Source: Paraglomus occultum (Eukaryota; Glomeromycota; Glomeromycetes; Paraglomerales; Paraglomeraceae). Taken from it: 15,373 bases of DNA. This document shows positions 1 to 10,700 of the stretch, one piece after another (position 1 is the first letter of the stretch; every line of letters begins with the position of its first letter). The position numbers and the translations under genes were made by a program. Below the pieces are notes generated by a model. The model did not search any database, had not been told where the DNA came from, and was given only the letters and a program-made list of their open reading frames with translations. Location: NCBI GenBank assembly GCA_910592205.1, contig CAJVPJ010000863.1, positions 1-15,373 of the forward strand, in the 5' to 3' direction.

Positions 1-72
<72 letters not shown>
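1..72. repeat. (AAT)24 trinucleotide microsatellite
   Basis: Twenty-four uninterrupted AAT units fill the left edge and end where the sequence turns to ATGATAACTG. The true left boundary is outside the window, so the full unit count is unknown. Similar AAT/ATT tracts recur near 7539-7575, 11751-11776 and 12100-12118, so this motif is common in the genome's intergenic DNA. Confidence 0.98.
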
Positions 73-74
<2 letters not shown>

Positions 75-464
75 TAACTGATCAACTACGGTTTAGTTCC
101 TAGTTTTTCTTACCAACTAATGCCCTATTTTCTTCGCTCGTAAAGTGATAAACGTCAGTCAAAAATCAGGGACAGAAAAAATGATCTGATAATACGTTGT
201 CGCATGAGCATCAGCATGGACTGTCTCTATGTGAAACCGGAAACAAAGGCTCCAAGAAAAAGCCCTGGTTCCGTTTAAAGTAGGGTATTGACCCTAACAA
301 TTACGATCTATCAATTTTCCGCGCTCTAAACTGTCTCACCACCAACCCCCTCTTCTTTCTGGGTTTTGCCATTCTCCTGGTGCGACACTATCGAGAGATC
401 TTTGGGAAACCAGTCATTGTTATTGTAATAGTAATGTAATTTTGCAAGTAATAAGTAATAGTAA

Positions 465-476
465 TGTGATATCACA
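465..476. repeat. 12-bp perfect palindrome TGTGATATCACA
   Basis: The sequence TGTGATATCACA equals its own reverse complement, and it is followed by a half-site echo ATGTGATC. It lies just after the second copy of a 13-bp direct repeat. It resembles a dimeric transcription-factor site in form only. It is about 870 bp from the nearest confirmed start codon, so any role in the dynactin promoter is speculative. Confidence 0.5.
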
Positions 477-580
477 ATGTGATCAAGAGAAACTTGTCTG
501 TCTAGGCCTCGACATTTTCCGCTAAATAAATTGTACGTTGCTACAGACGAATTTTTTGTAGAAGCAAAGTTATGCCGTGA

Positions 581-844
581 CTATGCTCTGACCCCAAACC
601 CAATTGCGATTTGGGTCAGAACAAATATATTTAAGCAATCTTCATTGATGTAAGGCTTTTCTGGGCGAGATCCAAGCGTGTCTTTAGAGTATTCCAAAAA
701 GGTAACAAGCGCCCCGAGTTCTGAACCAACGTCACTAATAATTTCGTGATTACTGGTCATGCTTAAAGACTTTGCGTATTCGAAAAATCTTTTACCTCCC
801 AGTCGTCGTAACGTCTCAATTGTGACGTCATACGTCTCTTGCAC
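581..844 (-). other. Possible minus-strand coding frame, unrecognised, 87 codons
   Basis: This frame is open for 87 codons and has a protein-like composition of mixed charged and hydrophobic residues, including stretches such as SELGALVTFLEYSKDTLG. I recognise no family. It has no ATG at its 5' end: it opens on GTG just after an in-frame TAA, and the first in-frame ATG lies about 28 codons in. If it is real it must be an exon joined to upstream sequence, and a GAG|GTAAAAG donor-like site inside it muddies the model. A 47-codon ATG frame at 1141-1284 (-) beginning MIARRQVHRLLPIP could be an upstream exon, but I could not find a convincing splice path between the two. Treat it as a weak candidate. 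Confidence 0.2.
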
Positions 845-903
845 GTTGGTTTAATAAACGTCGTGTTTTGAAATGTATTATTGAGTAAAATATATACAAG
901 TAG

Positions 904-952
904 AACCCCTTATGCTTCGATAAAAGCAATTGAGCATATGAGGGGGTTTTTT
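904..952. repeat. Imperfect hairpin followed by T run
   Basis: The left arm AACCCCTTATGCT (904-916) pairs with the right arm AGCATA-tg-AGGGGG-TT (933-948), with a two-base bulge, one unpaired G and a 16-nt loop. Six T residues (947-952) follow directly on the plus strand. In a eukaryote a T6 run can end RNA polymerase III transcription, but I see no A-box or B-box and no tRNA fold upstream. The function is unknown. Confidence 0.5.
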
Positions 953-1349
953 CGATCCGAACCAGTTTTGTACAGTTCGTACATCTCAATATTGTGTATA
1001 AGAAAGATTTTCTACAACCAAATATAATAAAAGAAAGCGAGCTAGCGTCAGGACAATCTTGTAAGTATCGACTAAACAACCTGAAAGCGAAAGTTCTGAA
1101 GAACTGCGTTCATATAGCAGAACCATATTATATATATGTATTACAAGGCTTTTTTTTGGTCCGAGGCGACTATGCCTCGTGTCACTAAACTTCTGATAAT
1201 GACGCTAACTTGTGAAATCAAGTGTAATTTGCGCAAAATGTCCGGAATTGGTAACAGTCTGTGCACCTGCCTGCGTGCAATCATTTTTGTTATAACCAAG
1301 GGGTAACTGGTCTGTTCTAATACATCTTATTCTCTTCGTTCACTGAGAT

Positions 1350-4300
1350 ATGGCTACAGCTAATTTACAAGTGGGGGCAAGATGCGAGATTAATGGAAGC
1401 TGGGGTGTCATACGTTTTATAGGAGTTACAAGCTTCTCTTCTGGCAAATGGGTTGGCGTCGAGTTGGATGAACCGAAGGGGAAGAACGACGGTTCAGTCA
1501 AGGGCAAAAAATACTTTGAATGTAAAGAAAAACACGGAGTGTTTGTAAGGCCTTCACAATTAAAAACTATTGTCGGACCAAACAGCCCCACTCAAGATCG
1601 TTCGGTAAGTAAGCTATCGGCAAAAAAAGCAATCAAAGTTATTACAAGGCAGTTGAAGTCGCTTGCGAACATTACATGAAGACTAATTATGAATACCCTC
1701 AAAGAGAACCCCCCAAAACGATTCAACACAGTTTGCGCCTGCACACGATCCGCAGGCGGCTACTGCAAGATCACGTCTTCGATCGTCTTCGATAATATCT
1801 AATAGCGGCATTCCTAGCAGAATAAACACAGCAGGAACGCCTCGATCGCCTCGAGGGACGCCTTCCCCAACAGGCTCTAGGGCAAATGTTCGTACTCCAA
1901 GTAGCCCTACATTTGCAAAGAGACAACGGTTGCCATCAGAAGTTACTAATATTGATATGAAGAGGATGAGCATACTGAGTTTGAGTGAGCTCGATGATGG
2001 CGGCGAGGATGATGCGGATTTGATGGACGATACTATTGACGAGGTCAAAGAAGACATGGCCACAGAAGAGTTATTACCAAAGGCAGAAATTTACACAACC
2101 GCAACAGAAACAACAGCGAGTAGTTCGTCTGATCCATTTTCATTACAAGAGTCAACTCATACGCGTGAGCAGGTAAGAGAACAGCTAATTACTCGTATAT
2201 GTAATGAGTTCTCTAACAATTCCGACCTTTGCAGATGGTATCACTCAAAGATTATGAAGAACTCCGATTGAAATTAAAAATACTGGAAAATAAGAGGGCG
2301 GAGGACCGTGAGAAAATGCGAGAAACCGAGAAGATGAGGCAAGAAGCCGAACAATTTCTCAGTGTAAAACCGAAACTTCAAGGTTTGCTCACGCAAGTTA
2401 CAGTTTTAATGTTATCATTTGACCAACCCAGTAATCTAAAGACTTTTTACCTCATAGTCAAGTTGACTGACATGCAGGCAGAGATGCGTGATTTGAGGAG
2501 GCAGCTTAAAGAAGCTATCTCAGAGAAAGAGATTTTCGAAGCTAGGTATAATGAGGTCTCTGAAAATATGGAAATGATGACATTGGATAAGGAAGTAGCT
2601 GAAGAGAGAGTGGAGAACTTGCAACATGAAGTTATCCAGTTAAAAGAAAAGATTGAGGAGATCAGCGTTGACTTGAATGTCTTTAAACAAGAAGGCAGGC
2701 AGAGTTTTTATTTTATTGTAGTCGTATCCAACTGTCGATAACTTTCTCATATTTTACTCGTTATAAAGAACTCTTTCATCAAGGAGATGGAAGTGATGCT
2801 CGACCAGCCGTTGAGGTTCGCCAGCTTGAACTGCAGAACGCACGATTAAAGGAGGCTCTTGTGAGGTATTAACAAAACGTGCAAGAGAAGTATTTACGAA
2901 TTCGAGAAACATATTAAGTTGATCGTAATGGTTTTCAGACTGCGTGATGTTACAAGTGAACAAGAGGCCGAATTGCAGAAGAAGCTAAAGGCTGCAGAAA
3001 AAGAGCTTACCTCATTACAGGACATACAAGGTAATGAAACTAAAGTTCGAGATTATCGAAGATATCTCTTCCTAAAATTTTTATCTTCATAGTGCAATGT
3101 GATCAGCTAAAACAACAGTTGAGAACTGCTGATAGTCATATCGAAGACTTAAAATTGCAACTGGATGATGCACTCGGGGCCGAAGACATGGTCGAGAGAC
3201 TCACTGAGAAGAATTTGGCTATGGGAGAGGTATTTGGAACACAGATATTGTCAAGTATTCGTTGGTATAAGATGCAATTTTTTACCCGCAATTCATTCTC
3301 AATAGAAACTTGAAGAAATGAAAGCAACAATAGAAGATCTCGAGGCTCTCAAGGAACTCGCTGATGAGCTCGAAGAAAGTCATATTGAGAACGAGAAACA
3401 ATTGCAAGCAGAGATTGGTACGTGTATATCTGACAGTTTTTAAGCAAGCATATTTAAGATTGCTAGTATTTATGTAAACTTTCTAATTAGATCATAAGGA
3501 TATACAAATTCGTGATTTCGTGAAACGTCTTGAGATAGCAGACGAGACAAATGCAGACTATGAAAATACTATCAATCAATTCCGTGAGCTTGTAGCGAAT
3601 CTTCAAAGGTAATTTGGAAGACTTACTCTGAACGCATTCCTGATAATACTAATTTGTTTTTTTTAGTGATCTTGAACAAATGCGGCAACGAGAAGCGAGT
3701 CATTCCTCAGAGTCGAACGATTTCAGCAGTCGGTCACAAGCCATGCTTAATTTGAACTATCAGTTGCAATCAACTGTGATGAAGGCGCAAGCTAAGCAAA
3801 TTGATTTGGAGTTACGTAAGCTTGATGCTACTCAAGCTTCAGACAATTTAGCATACGTTCAAGTGAGTTTTCTGGTTTAGGAAGTCTCCAAGGAATCGTA
3901 TTTTCTTGAATGTATTCTCTGACTGACCTTCATTGTATCGACATAGTCGTACCTTCCTGATTCTTTCTTTACGAATGATAACGACTCGATAAGATGCCTT
4001 CTGTTGATGAAGCGTCTTGTGTTCAAATCCGAGCTAGTAATTAAGCAGCTCGATCAAATCCACAATATTCCTGAGAAATTGAACTCCACTGTGCCCGAAG
4101 AACTCATATCCGTCTGCGAGGTAAAATTTGAATTTTCAAAGATATTAAATTCTAGACTCACTTACCAATACAATTCTGATTCATGCATTGCTAAAGATGA
4201 GACAGAAGCTTGCTTGGTTTGCGGACCTGAGTAAACGATTTGTCTCATTTATAAATTGTTGTAATGTTGAGACTTTCCTGAAAATGGGTCAAGTATATCA

Positions 4301-6910
4301 GGATCTAGTTGGAACGGAGCGTAGGTTTGTACCTGGTATGTGCAAAGTTTTCAAAGCCAACTTGAAACTGATTGAATTGTACGCTCAGGCTAAATCATAT
4401 CGTCGAGCTTTTACGGAAAGAAGAATTGAAGGAAAACGACTACATCGGCGACGTACAGAAGTAAGTATCTTCTTTTCTCTCGAGTATAAACATAACACGA
4501 CTAACTGTACGAATCTAATCCGTGAATAGATCTATTGTTCAGTTAGAGCATCTCGCAGAGCTTTACCTATCTAGTACAAGGGTGGATGAAGGTGACAAAT
4601 TCTATGGATTTGCTAGGGCCATCGACTTGAATGCAGATACCATTTCTGTAACACTCGGTCATATAAAGCAAGCAGTTGCGCTTGCTTGTAAAGATGAAGG
4701 TATGTTTCTAACCTTTTTGCGAGCAATGCACATAACGTAAAATAAACGAAATTGTTTTCCGTAGAAATTACCGTCACGGATGGAAGCGAACTATTTACCA
4801 ATGACTTCTTCCAGCCTGTGCAAAGCTTATTCTCTCAAGCGAAAAGTAGTAAGGTAGTCGCGAGGTAATTTTTTGCATCTTTATCGTTGATATGATATTA
4901 TATGAAATGAATGTGTTATACTGAACTCTGTAAATTTGCAGGAAACTATTACGACGCTTAGATGACTTGAATGGACAAGATCTTACTTTGAAACCGGATC
5001 TACTTTCGCAATTTAAGAGCTGTTACTTGTTGAGCGCTAAAATTTCCAACTTTTGGCAGGAGGTATGATTAGTCATGAATATTTGCGATTATATTTTTGA
5101 GATTCGTGCCAACTTTTATGTAATTATAGGTGAGGAAAGGCATTTCCGTATACATAAATGAAAGGAAAGGCTCAAAAGAAGTCTTGCAACTCAGTGGCTT
5201 GCACCATGTCGTCTACAAAGCGACAGAAGATATTCTTGGCGTGAACGAAATGCAGATATGGGAAGGCTGCACAAAACTGATACAGGAGTTATTCCAAGAC
5301 GTGGGTAATCTTAACAATACTGCCAGTGATAATGACCGAACCGAACCAAGTAAGTTTCTGTCAATAATTCTGCGTTATGATGAATATATTACTGTTTGAT
5401 GATGCTAACTACTTAACGCCGAGTCAGTCAGCAAGGGTGAATCGCCATGGGTCATAAGAGCCAAGAACATCAAGGCGGAAGTCGCAGTAAATGTGGATAT
5501 GGAGCGTAAACTTCAGCAAGCTGCAGAGGAAATTCGTGAACTGTTCAAAGAACTAAAATTAAAGGTAAATAAATTTGTTAGGACGTTTTTGGTATCGTTT
5601 TGTTTGTTACTGATGATTAATGAATCTGTTTGCTGGGATGTTAGGATCAAAGCTTACAGGAGAACCAGATTAAAATAGATCTTCTTGAGAAGCGGATGGA
5701 GACGGCTAAGAAACAGGTAAGATTGAAACTTTGGAAGATCTCACGTCAAAGTAGTTGATTATAACATTAAATTTGTATAGGCTGATTTAATCGCTGAACT
5801 GGAAGAACAACTTACCGAGACGCGGAAGCAACAGAACCTTTTCGAAAAGACTATGGAGAGTCTTCATGCGGACATCGACTCTCTGGAACAGGAAAATAGA
5901 CAGTTCAAAAGCCTTGCGAAGACTTTGGAAGAGACTGGTATGTGTATCTACATTTTTCTAGTTTTCATGACTCATTGTTAATATAATAAGTTTATGCTAA
6001 GTTATTTGACTACCACCTTGCAGGACGTCAGAACTCGCCCGTCAATCAAAACTTTGCTATTCCGGACGACGAAGAAATTGAAGAAACTACAATGCCCACT
6101 GATACTAATCCAATTGAGACTCAACGTCTTGCAAGTCAGGTATTTGAAAGGAATAACATTTTGTTGCGACGCAATTTGGTACTCTCTCTTCATCTGCATG
6201 AAATTTTTACTTTTACACAGATCGAATCTCTGAAGTTTGCTGTTCGTTATTTGCGGGCAGAGAATGCTCACTTGAAAGGAAAAGATGCGATGACTGTATT
6301 GAATCTGCACCTTCTTCCTAACAAATCAAAGGACGCGCGCAACGACGATTTAGTCAAGTCCATGGCTACGGAAGCGAAAACATTACTCAAGGTTTATATA
6401 GCTTGTAATCATATTTCTTGTATTAATTTGTAATAGTGTGTATTCAACAACTATATTTTCGTTTAGGATTTCCGTTCTGTTAGCGCATCCCCACGTATTA
6501 TTGATTTGAGCAAGACGACAACAGCTCATAAAGGGTGGCAGCCTAGAAAAAACATGCCAGAATATCATTTTCATGCCCAACGGTCAACCATGTATACCTT
6601 GCAAAAACGTAGCGATGAATTGAAATCAAAAATGCAACAATTAGGGAAGCTGAAAAAGGTTAAGACGTCGAAGGTAAGGGATTTAGAACCTGGTGTTTGC
6701 GACGCAATGAATATAATTTTCTAATTTTATGAATTGGACTTGCAGGGTCATATTGGGTTCGAGCCCCCATTTGTCGGTCGTATCCAAGTTCCACTTCCCG
6801 AATCTTCCATTCCCACCGAAATGGCTATCTCAAGAGGTACTCTCCGACATAACATTAAGTTGCAGAATGCAGCTGATTATGAAAAAATACATACGATTTT
6901 TGTAAACTAA
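1350..6910 (+). CDS. DCTN1: Dynactin subunit 1 (p150Glued), 24 exons
   Basis: This is the largest dynactin subunit. It binds microtubules and dynein intermediate chain and activates dynein-driven transport of nuclei and vesicles. Exons: 1350-1604, 1705-2172, 2235-2382, 2458-2694, 2784-2865, 2939-3030, 3093-3229, 3306-3417, 3491-3608, 3667-3862, 3947-4120, 4197-4324, 4389-4460, 4530-4699, 4765-4864, 4942-5062, 5130-5349, 5428-5564, 5645-5716, 5781-5937, 6024-6139, 6221-6391, 6467-6673, 6746-6910. The sum is 3855 nt, or 1284 aa plus TAA, close to human p150Glued (about 1280 aa). The CAP-Gly domain is at residues 1-72, with the GKWVGVELDEP and GKNDGSVKG motifs. A basic Ser/Pro/Arg region spans about 86-160 and an acidic stretch follows. 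The first coiled coil runs from about 242 (KDYEELRLKLKILE) to 600. The dynactin domain starts near 616 (YLPDSFF, CLLLMKRLVFKSELVIKQ). The second coiled coil covers about 944-1090, and a conserved tail ends at 1284. All introns have GT-AG ends except intron 4 (GC-AG). The acceptor of exon 2 is the least certain: 1732 and 1756 are also in frame. Confidence 0.95.
2695..2783 (+). other. Apparent GC-AG intron (intron 4 of dynactin gene)
   Basis: The alignment of this coiled coil to known p150Glued proteins requires joining ...FKQE to GDGSDARP...VRQLELQNARLKEALVR. The junction that gives the best match uses donor AAG|GCAGGC and acceptor CATCAAG|GAG, so the intron starts with GC rather than GT. A GT donor ten bases further on (CAGA|GTTTTT) is also in frame, but it matches the donor consensus poorly and would insert three residues and change the following one. 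GC-AG introns are a known minor class of U2-type introns. Confidence 0.65.
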
Positions 6911-7011
6911 ACGTCGGGGAAATACCGTCAGCACAAACTATTTAATATATAGGATCGGGAAAGTTTTCATAGAATTCGTTTTCATATTGTGTACATTAGT
7001 TACGAAATTTC

Positions 7012-7017
7012 AATAAA
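7012..7017 (+). promoter_or_regulatory. Poly(A) signal AATAAA of dynactin gene
   Basis: A canonical AATAAA lies about 100 bases after the dynactin stop codon, a normal 3' UTR length for a fungal gene. No other AATAAA lies between the stop codon and this one. Confidence 0.7.
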
Positions 7018-7509
7018 GGCATATACACTACATCGTTGTGATGGCTGTTTTGCTAGTTTATTTTTAAACTTGGAGAACCTGTACAGGTCCGGAAATCAAT
7101 TGCCAACTAAGGACTTTGGGGCCTAGAACTTCCATCTATTACTTACGAGAGAAATTATTCCCTCCAAATTACGCGTTCCAGGGAATATCTGTTAGGATAA
7201 CCCAGAATATTTTGGCAGGGTTACAGCCAAAATTTAAATGCGACTTACCCATCTTATTGACATTCATACTTCAAGCAATTTTACGATGTGATTTAAATTT
7301 AGTAATTTCTAGTTCTTCTAAGCAACGACTCGCCTGTTTTACGCAGCATTTTGATGATGGGCGAACAATAGAGTATTTGCAATAAATATAGCAAAATTCG
7401 TACGTCTTGTTGGATGTAAGTATTATGATTTCAGAACATTTTATTAGGTATATATGCCATGTGATTGATAATGCGACCGAGATGCTTGCACGTGTAAGAT
7501 ATCTATGAA

Positions 7510-7515
7510 TTTATT
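7510..7515 (-). promoter_or_regulatory. Candidate poly(A) signal for SPA2-like gene
   Basis: On the minus strand this reads AATAAA, about 280 bases past the SPA2-like stop codon. A second copy is at 7440-7445. Neither is decisive without transcript data. Confidence 0.4.
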
Positions 7516-7538
7516 CTGTATCGTCGTTACGAATAAAT

Positions 7539-7575
7539 ATAATAATAGTAGTAATAATAATAATAGTAATAATAA
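7539..7575. repeat. Interrupted AAT/AGT trinucleotide microsatellite
   Basis: This is a run of AATAATAGTAGTAATAATAATAA-type triplets. It lies in the putative 3' UTR of the SPA2-like gene if that transcript ends at the distal poly(A) signal, so its length could vary between isolates without touching coding sequence. Confidence 0.85.
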
Positions 7576-7793
7576 TTTTACAGAATATACTATTCTGGAA
7601 TTCATATATGTACACGATTTGCACTTTACCAATAGGCTCAAGTGAGCGGATAAACAAAAATCTAATTCACGAAACCTCCGCGACATACTGTTTACACAAG
7701 ATAATTTTACCGACGCAAACTTTCATCACATTGAATCAAAAGTCCTTTCTATTATAAGATTTCAATAGTGATAGAACATATATCACTTAAAGT

Positions 7794-10700
7794 TCATTCA
7801 ATTAGTCCGACCAGTCCCTTGGTAAACTTGGCAATATCAAAAGCAGCACTAGCCAGTGACTGTTTCAAAATCTTATTGTTTGCAAAATCTTCTCTGTCAG
7901 ATGATATCGAATCACGCATTTGATCGAGTTTGTCGACGCTAATTTCCAAATCTTTAAGAATCATCTTTCCACGGTCTGCAAAAGATTCGCCAGCAGGAGA
8001 GTTAAATGAATCACGCGCAACCACTATGACATTTTGCACAATGGTCGTAATAGTAGTAATGCTATCGGTAACCTCATTGACATATGAACCATTGCGGATG
8101 GCGCTCAGTAGCGTTTGGATAGCCTGAACAATAGCCTCCGTCTGACGTTCTAAGTATGCCTATTAAAACCGATTAGATATTAATACCATTGATGATTAGC
8201 ATCGTCTGCAAATATCGTCGCGGTTACCTTAAAATCTGCAAGATTGATAGATTCACGATCATTCCTTTCGTCAACGAAAGTGTCTACTTTCGAAGCAGAT
8301 ACAGAAGAAGCATCGTTCCTACTGGATTGCAACTTCTGTGACGTTGGCGGAGTAGTAGGAGTAGAACTCCTACTCGGTGATAATGAATCTACATTAAGTT
8401 TATCTTTGTCATTATCGGAACGTTTAATCTTTATAAGTTTAACCAGATCAACAACGGCTACTGTCAAATGACTAGCAGCGGCGTCGAGCAGGCTGACTGG
8501 TGAAATTCCCGAACCGGTGGCATGATTTTTGGCCGCAGTCATAAGATTGGTTAATGTGCCTGAAAGTTTTGATTTCATGGCGTAGAGCTTTTCCTTGTCT
8601 TCTGCCTTCATCGAAACACTCTTCTGTTGTTCATATTGTTCAACGTCACCAGTGATATCTTTACACGCAACGAGAATGGCCTTCATGGCCATAATAACAT
8701 TAGTAGGAACTTCGGACCTAATTGAGGTTCCAAACAAAATCAGCAACAAGCTTTGAGTTTCACTTCAAATCAATACAAATACATGTGCTGTAACCTTATT
8801 TAACTCACCGTCCAGCACGCAGCAATCCATCAATAGCAACTTGATATGCCATAATCTTAGCTTCTTCTACGGCGCCATCAGACGAAGGCGCCAAAGAATT
8901 ATCTTTGATAACGTCAATTTTAGGATGCTCTTTTACAAAAGATGACGTCGCTATCATCAAATCAAAAATTCATAGAATTAGAATATCAAAAACATCCTTT
9001 GTCGAATAGATAGATGTTAATATTTACCCTTGAGATTCCTGAGATCAATTTTGACTTTCTCATATTTACTCTTCCAGTCATTAACTTGAGTTGTTAACTC
9101 TTTGATCTTGGCGGTGTCTTTCTCCTTCTCCGTAAGGAGCTCCTCGTTTTGTCTAGAAAGTGATTTGATTTCCTCCAGAAGCGAAGTTGCCTGTTTCCGA
9201 ACGTCATTTGCAACCTGCGAAAAAGATATAAACAGTTCCAATGCCTGCCAAGAATATCATCTCGGTTCATCGTACCCCGTAGAAATGTTTACCTCAAGCT
9301 GATGTGAATGTTCTTCATTCAGCTCTTTCAGCTCTTCCTCAAGTCGCGTTATTTTAATAGCTTGTACATTATTAGCTTCTATTTGCTTCTCTAACAGCTG
9401 CTCAAGTTCTCTGATTCTTGTTGCACTTGTAGAATCCGTTCTTACGTCCTAAAGGAAAATTAAGTTATTTAGTGACAATAAAACGTAGTCGTGGAATTGA
9501 CGCCAGTTCTTATTTACGAAGACTTCTTAATCTCTTTTTCCTAATTTTACAAGAACAATTTTCAACATAAGCGAAAATCGTAATGCTTCACCTCATTTAG
9601 CTTTTCTGGTATGTTTTGCACGGCTTGCAAAGAAGTATTAGAAACGTCTCCATTTGGTTTCTTTACATCAATCAAGTTCCCTAAATCTTCCATCAATGTA
9701 TCTAAAGACGCAAAATTAACACCGTCGTTCTTGCTCTTTTGACTACTGGTTGTATCTCGTACTCGGGTTTCTCTGCTGGAAGCGCTGCTGATACTGCTGA
9801 CGCTCATCCCATTAAGATAACGACGTCCGTAATCCGATACTGAAGATGCAGAAGATTGGACTCGGCTTCCTGGAGAACGAGGAGAATTGTACTCTGGCGG
9901 CATGCCATTTGGTATTGGGGGATAGTTGTTAGCATTAACATTATTATTGATGTTGACATTGGTATTAGGTGTTTCCGGACGACTATTATTGTGTTTTTGA
10001 ATAGTAAAATCGACTTCTATTGATTCTTCTTTTAGGGTCCCCATTTCAGGAACAATTGTATTAGATTGTGGTGCTTGTAATGTAACGCCAGCGGTTAACT
10101 TTTGGGGAGCCGCTAGGGAACTGTTTTGTGGCTGAGAGGTAGATGGGAACTGCAATGGATATAGTAGCAAGTTAAAAAACGTCTTCCATTTATTTAATTA
10201 TAAATAATAACTGACCATCATATCCTTGAGTTCCGGATAGCGTCGTTCTAGTTCAAAGTAAACATCACTCGCGAGATCCTTAAATCTGTTCATTGGTAGA
10301 GTTGCCAGTTTCCGACGAGCTTGGTTCCTTTTGGGATGAAACTCATCACAAACACGAAGATATGGCACTTTAAACGAAATCGACAAACATAATCAATAAA
10401 CTCCGATCGCAGACAGAAACCATTGGATAAAGGCGACGAAATGACTCAAACAATATTACAGTCGGTCTATATCAATGAATTTAATTACCTTCATTATCAT
10501 TCATGAGTCTTCTGGACAATTCGTCGTACACATCTGAAATCCAATGCATGTTACTACAAGACTGTTATAGAACAATTCAACTAAATTCGTTCAACTCACC
10601 AATAGACAATTCCTGAAATTGTTGTTTTGACAGTCTTGTGAGTTTTTCCCTTGCATCTTTTCGTGAGCCGGCAGTTCCTGCTTGCTCTAAAATAGTAAAT

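Larger units (their letters stand above)
73..1349. other. Intergenic region upstream of dynactin gene, no recognised gene
   Basis: I recognise no conserved protein or RNA gene in this 1.28-kb stretch. It contains a duplicated 13-bp motif GTAATAGTAATGT (425-437 and 455-467), a 12-bp palindrome (465-476), a CRE-type TGACGTCA palindrome (823-830), a hairpin followed by a T run (904-952) and one minus-strand open frame (581-844). The last roughly 100-150 bases before 1350 must contain the 5' leader of the dynactin gene, but no TATA box or other core promoter element is clear. Confidence 0.6.
7018..7793. other. Intergenic region between convergent genes
   Basis: This stretch separates the dynactin poly(A) signal from the stop codon of the SPA2-like gene. 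It contains an ATT/AGT-rich microsatellite (7539-7575) and a short inverted motif TAACCC/GGGTTA (7198-7203 and 7218-7223). Two minus-strand AATAAA signals appear on this strand as TTTATT at 7510-7515 and 7440-7445; either could end the SPA2-like transcript, about 280 or 350 bases after its stop. I find no convincing gene of its own. Confidence 0.6.

Noticed and set aside
943-965. tRNA-like T-arm (GGTTT...TTCGATCC...GAACC)
   Set aside because: The loop would be nine bases instead of seven, and no acceptor, D or anticodon arms can be formed upstream.
4188-4529. Single long frame running through 4188-4529 as one dynactin exon
   Set aside because: From 4325 this frame departs from the dynactin family. 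Splicing 4325-4388 out shifts to a frame reading LNHIVELLRKEELKEND, which matches the family and joins cleanly to the next exon.
7116-7385. 89-codon plus-strand open frame between the two convergent genes
   Set aside because: It has no ATG start (it opens on TTG), shows no recognisable domain, and lies between the dynactin poly(A) signal and the antisense 3' region of the SPA2-like gene. I regard it as chance.
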